Shown here in pieces: positions 4,810-6,465 of a DNA stretch of 6,465 nt. How positions within the stretch are numbered: position 1 is the stretch's first letter; each line of letters begins with the position of its first letter. This DNA comes from Candidatus Hydrogenedentota bacterium (GTDB taxonomy: Bacteria > Hydrogenedentota > Hydrogenedentia > Hydrogenedentales > SCBR16-9). The stretch lies in contig SKJD01000146.1 of the NCBI GenBank assembly GCA_007116095.1, positions 1 to 6,465 on the forward strand. The letters are read 5' to 3'. Below the pieces are notes generated by a model. That model was not told where the DNA came from and did no database searches. It was given only the letters and a program-made list of their open reading frames with translations. Both the position numbers and the translations under genes were made by a program.

Positions 4810-5808
4810 CTATCCCTTCCACACGCTGTAGCCGATGTAGGCGAAGTAGAGGATCACCATAAAGGCGCCTTCGAGGCGCTGGAGCTGGTGGCGGGGTTTG
4901 CCGACGAGCATGAAAAGGAAGAGTAGGAAGCTGGAAGCCACCATCATGGCCACGTCGAAGTTGGCGCCCGATTCGAATGCCAGGGGGGTGATCGTGCTGC
5001 TGACCCCGAGCACCAGCAGCAGGTTGAAGATGTTGGAGCCGACGATATTTCCCATGGCGATTTCGGCGTTTTTCTTGAAGGCCGCGACGATGGAGGTGAC
5101 GAGCTCGGGCAGGCTGGTGCCGATGGCCACCACGGTGATGCCGATGACGCGCTCGCTCATGCCCAACTCCGAGGCCAGGAAAATGGCGCTTTGCACCACC
5201 CAATGCCCGCCGAGGACGAGGAATGCCAGGCCGAGCAGTATCCAGAATACCGCGGCGGAACTGCTTTGGGGCGCGACCGGGTTGTCTTGGAGCGCATCCG
5301 CATCAGGCAGGGTGACGCCCGCCTCTTGGGAGTCGCCATCCCGGAATACGTTGAGCAGGTAGTAGATGAAAATGCAGAAGAACATGAGGAGGATCAGGCC
5401 GTCGCTGCGTGTCAGCCCGGAATAGTTCGTGCCGTCTAGCAGGCGATCATTGACCTGCACCGCCACCACGACGGAGGCCAGCATCATAAACGGAATTTCG
5501 TTCCATATGGTGCCCCGGGTGGCAAAGAGGGGGTAGATGATCGAGGTCAGGCCCAGGATCAGCAGGATATTGATGATGTTGGAGCCGAGGATATTCCCCA
5601 CGCTGATGTCGGCGTTGTTCTGAACACTCGCCAATATGCTGACGACCATCTCCGGGGCCGAGGTGCCGAAGGAGACGATGGTCAGGCCAACCAGCAAGTC
5701 GGAGACGCCCCAGCGCCGCGCCAGGGCGGAGGAAGCGCTTACCAGCCAGTCGCCTCCCTTGATGAGCAATGCAAATCCCAGGATCATGAGCAGGATTTGT
5801 AGCGGCAT
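4810..5808 (-). CDS. CaCA-family sodium/calcium exchanger (YrbG-like)
   Basis: This 332-aa membrane protein exchanges Ca2+ for Na+ (or H+) across the inner membrane, judged by family. It has the two inverted alpha repeats that define CaCA exchangers: GTSAPE (48-53) with GNILGSN (71-77), and GTSLPE (230-235) with GNIVGSN (253-259). The glutamates E53 and E235 are the expected ion ligands. About ten hydrophobic segments are visible, five on each side of a hydrophilic loop at about 154-186 rich in Asp, Gln and Ser. Length is close to E. coli YrbG (about 325 aa). Start ATG 5806-5808 is preceded by AAAGGAG (complement of 5813-5819), with a short 4-base gap. The stop is TAG. It is transcribed divergently from the aldo/keto reductase and shows no break or missing motif. 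The exact ion pair cannot be told from sequence. Confidence 0.93.
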   Translation of the reverse strand: MPLQILLMILGFALLIKGGDWLVSASSALARRWGVSDLLVGLTIVSFGTSAPEMVVSILASVQNNADISVGNILGSNIINILLILGLTSIIYPLFATRGTIWNEIPFMMLASVVVAVQVNDRLLDGTNYSGLTRSDGLILLMFFCIFIYYLLNVFRDGDSQEAGVTLPDADALQDNPVAPQSSSAAVFWILLGLAFLVLGGHWVVQSAIFLASELGMSERVIGITVVAIGTSLPELVTSIVAAFKKNAEIAMGNIVGSNIFNLLLVLGVSSTITPLAFESGANFDVAMMVASSFLLFLFMLVGKPRHQLQRLEGAFMVILYFAYIGYSVWKG

Positions 5809-5861
5809 GGTTCTCCTTTACATCGGGTTGAAAATGTACAATATGGGGTGTAAGGTATCCT

Positions 5862-5890
5862 ATTATAACAAATTGTCGTGATTTTGCCGA
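5862..5890 (-). promoter_or_regulatory. Sigma70-type promoter of the exchanger gene
   Basis: On the - strand, TCGGCA (complement of 5885-5890, 4 of 6 to consensus) lies 17 bases before a perfect TATAAT (complement of 5862-5867). Transcription would start near 5855, leaving a leader of about 47 bases to the ATG at 5808. That is too short for a large riboswitch. I found no equally good promoter for the divergent aldo/keto reductase. Confidence 0.6.
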
Positions 5891-5957
5891 TCATGATGGC
5901 ACCATGCACCCGAATCTATTGATAAAACCCGGATTTTTACGGAAAGGACCGTGACCT

Positions 5958-6465
5958 ATGAAACGCACATTAGGACGCAGTGGTATCGAGGTGAGCGCCC
6001 TTGGGATGGGCTGTTGGGCGATTGGCGGGAAAGCCTGGCGCGAGGGTAACCCGGTCGGCTGGGGGGAAGTGGATGACAACGAGTCCATCCGCGCAATTCA
6101 TCGGGCGCTTGATCTCGGGGTGACCTTCTTTGATACCGCCGATGTCTATGGCGCGGGGCACAGCGAAGAGGTGCTGGGCAAAGCGTTGCACGGCAAGTGG
6201 GACCAGGTGGTGCTGGCGAGTAAGTTTTCGATCCAATATGACCGGGAAACGCGGGTGCTGAGCGACAAGTCGGTTGATCCGGAATACATTCGTTGGGCCT
6301 GTGAACAGAGTTTGCAGCGTCTGGGCCGAGATTATATTGATCTCTACCAACTGCATTGGAACGATTGCCCGCTGGATTTGGCGGAAGGCTCGCTGGAAAC
6401 CCTGGAAGCGTTGGTGGCGGAGGGGAAAATCCGCTACTACGGCTGGAGCACGGATGAACCCGAGC
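5958..6465 (+). CDS. Aldo/keto reductase, 5' part (runs off the window)
   Basis: 169 complete codons are present, open to the right edge. ATG 5958 follows AAAGGA (5943-5948) with a 9-base gap. The protein begins MKRTLGRSGIEVSALGMGCW, the usual first strand region of the aldo/keto reductase TIM barrel. The catalytic tetrad is complete: D59 in FFDTADVYG, Y64, K89 in ASKF and H133 in YQLHW. GWST (162-165) fits the next barrel strand. The family uses NADPH to reduce aldehydes and ketones, often of sugars, in the cytoplasm; I see no signal peptide. Roughly half of a typical 310-340-aa member is visible, and the missing half would hold most of the NADPH-binding loop. It diverges from the exchanger across 149 bases. 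Substrate is unknown. Confidence 0.93.
   Translation, partial: MKRTLGRSGIEVSALGMGCWAIGGKAWREGNPVGWGEVDDNESIRAIHRALDLGVTFFDTADVYGAGHSEEVLGKALHGKWDQVVLASKFSIQYDRETRVLSDKSVDPEYIRWACEQSLQRLGRDYIDLYQLHWNDCPLDLAEGSLETLEALVAEGKIRYYGWSTDEPE

Noticed and set aside
5970..6356. A 128-residue - strand frame opposite the aldo/keto reductase
   Set aside because: The + strand encodes an unmistakable aldo/keto reductase with full tetrad, so the antisense frame is incidental.

Overview
The window reads as a piece of bacterial chromosome, moderately GC-rich (57% G+C in a hand-counted 60-base block of the second complete oxidoreductase gene). I see no rRNA, tRNA or CRISPR array. Tandem Gfo/Idh/MocA oxidoreductases with twin-arginine (Tat) signals suggest the Planctomycetes-Verrucomicrobia-Lentisphaerae group or a similar lineage such as Hydrogenedentota. 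That placement is an inference from gene family usage, because no marker gene is present.

Left part (1-3174): three paralogous Gfo/Idh/MocA dehydrogenases lie head to tail on the + strand. The first is only a 3' stub (1-128). The other two (189-1511 and 1852-3174) are complete, both 440 aa, align without gaps at about 72% identity by hand count, and share a conserved ribosome-binding leader. Between them is a 130-bp element made of two perfectly inverted 30-bp arms (1526-1655). Each arm holds a small hairpin preceded by GTAG, like a paired REP element (BIME).

Middle part (3175-4809): an AT-richer segment (35% G+C in a hand-counted block at 3481-3540), probably acquired. It holds a DUF6602-like, PD-(D/E)XK-type gene cut by one in-frame TAA, then a translationally linked 87-aa YcgL-like gene. 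After that come about 517 bases without a convincing gene but with two short-period imperfect tandem repeats.

Right part (4810-6465): a CaCA-family sodium/calcium exchanger on the - strand has a good sigma70-type promoter in the 149-bp gap it shares with a divergent aldo/keto reductase, which runs off the right edge with its catalytic tetrad intact.

Functionally, the exported oxidoreductases and the aldo/keto reductase fit carbohydrate or polyol redox chemistry. The DUF6602/YcgL pair looks like an unrelated accessory cassette. The most unusual items are the BIME-like palindrome, the single nonsense codon in the DUF6602 gene, and the nuclease-like/YcgL pairing.
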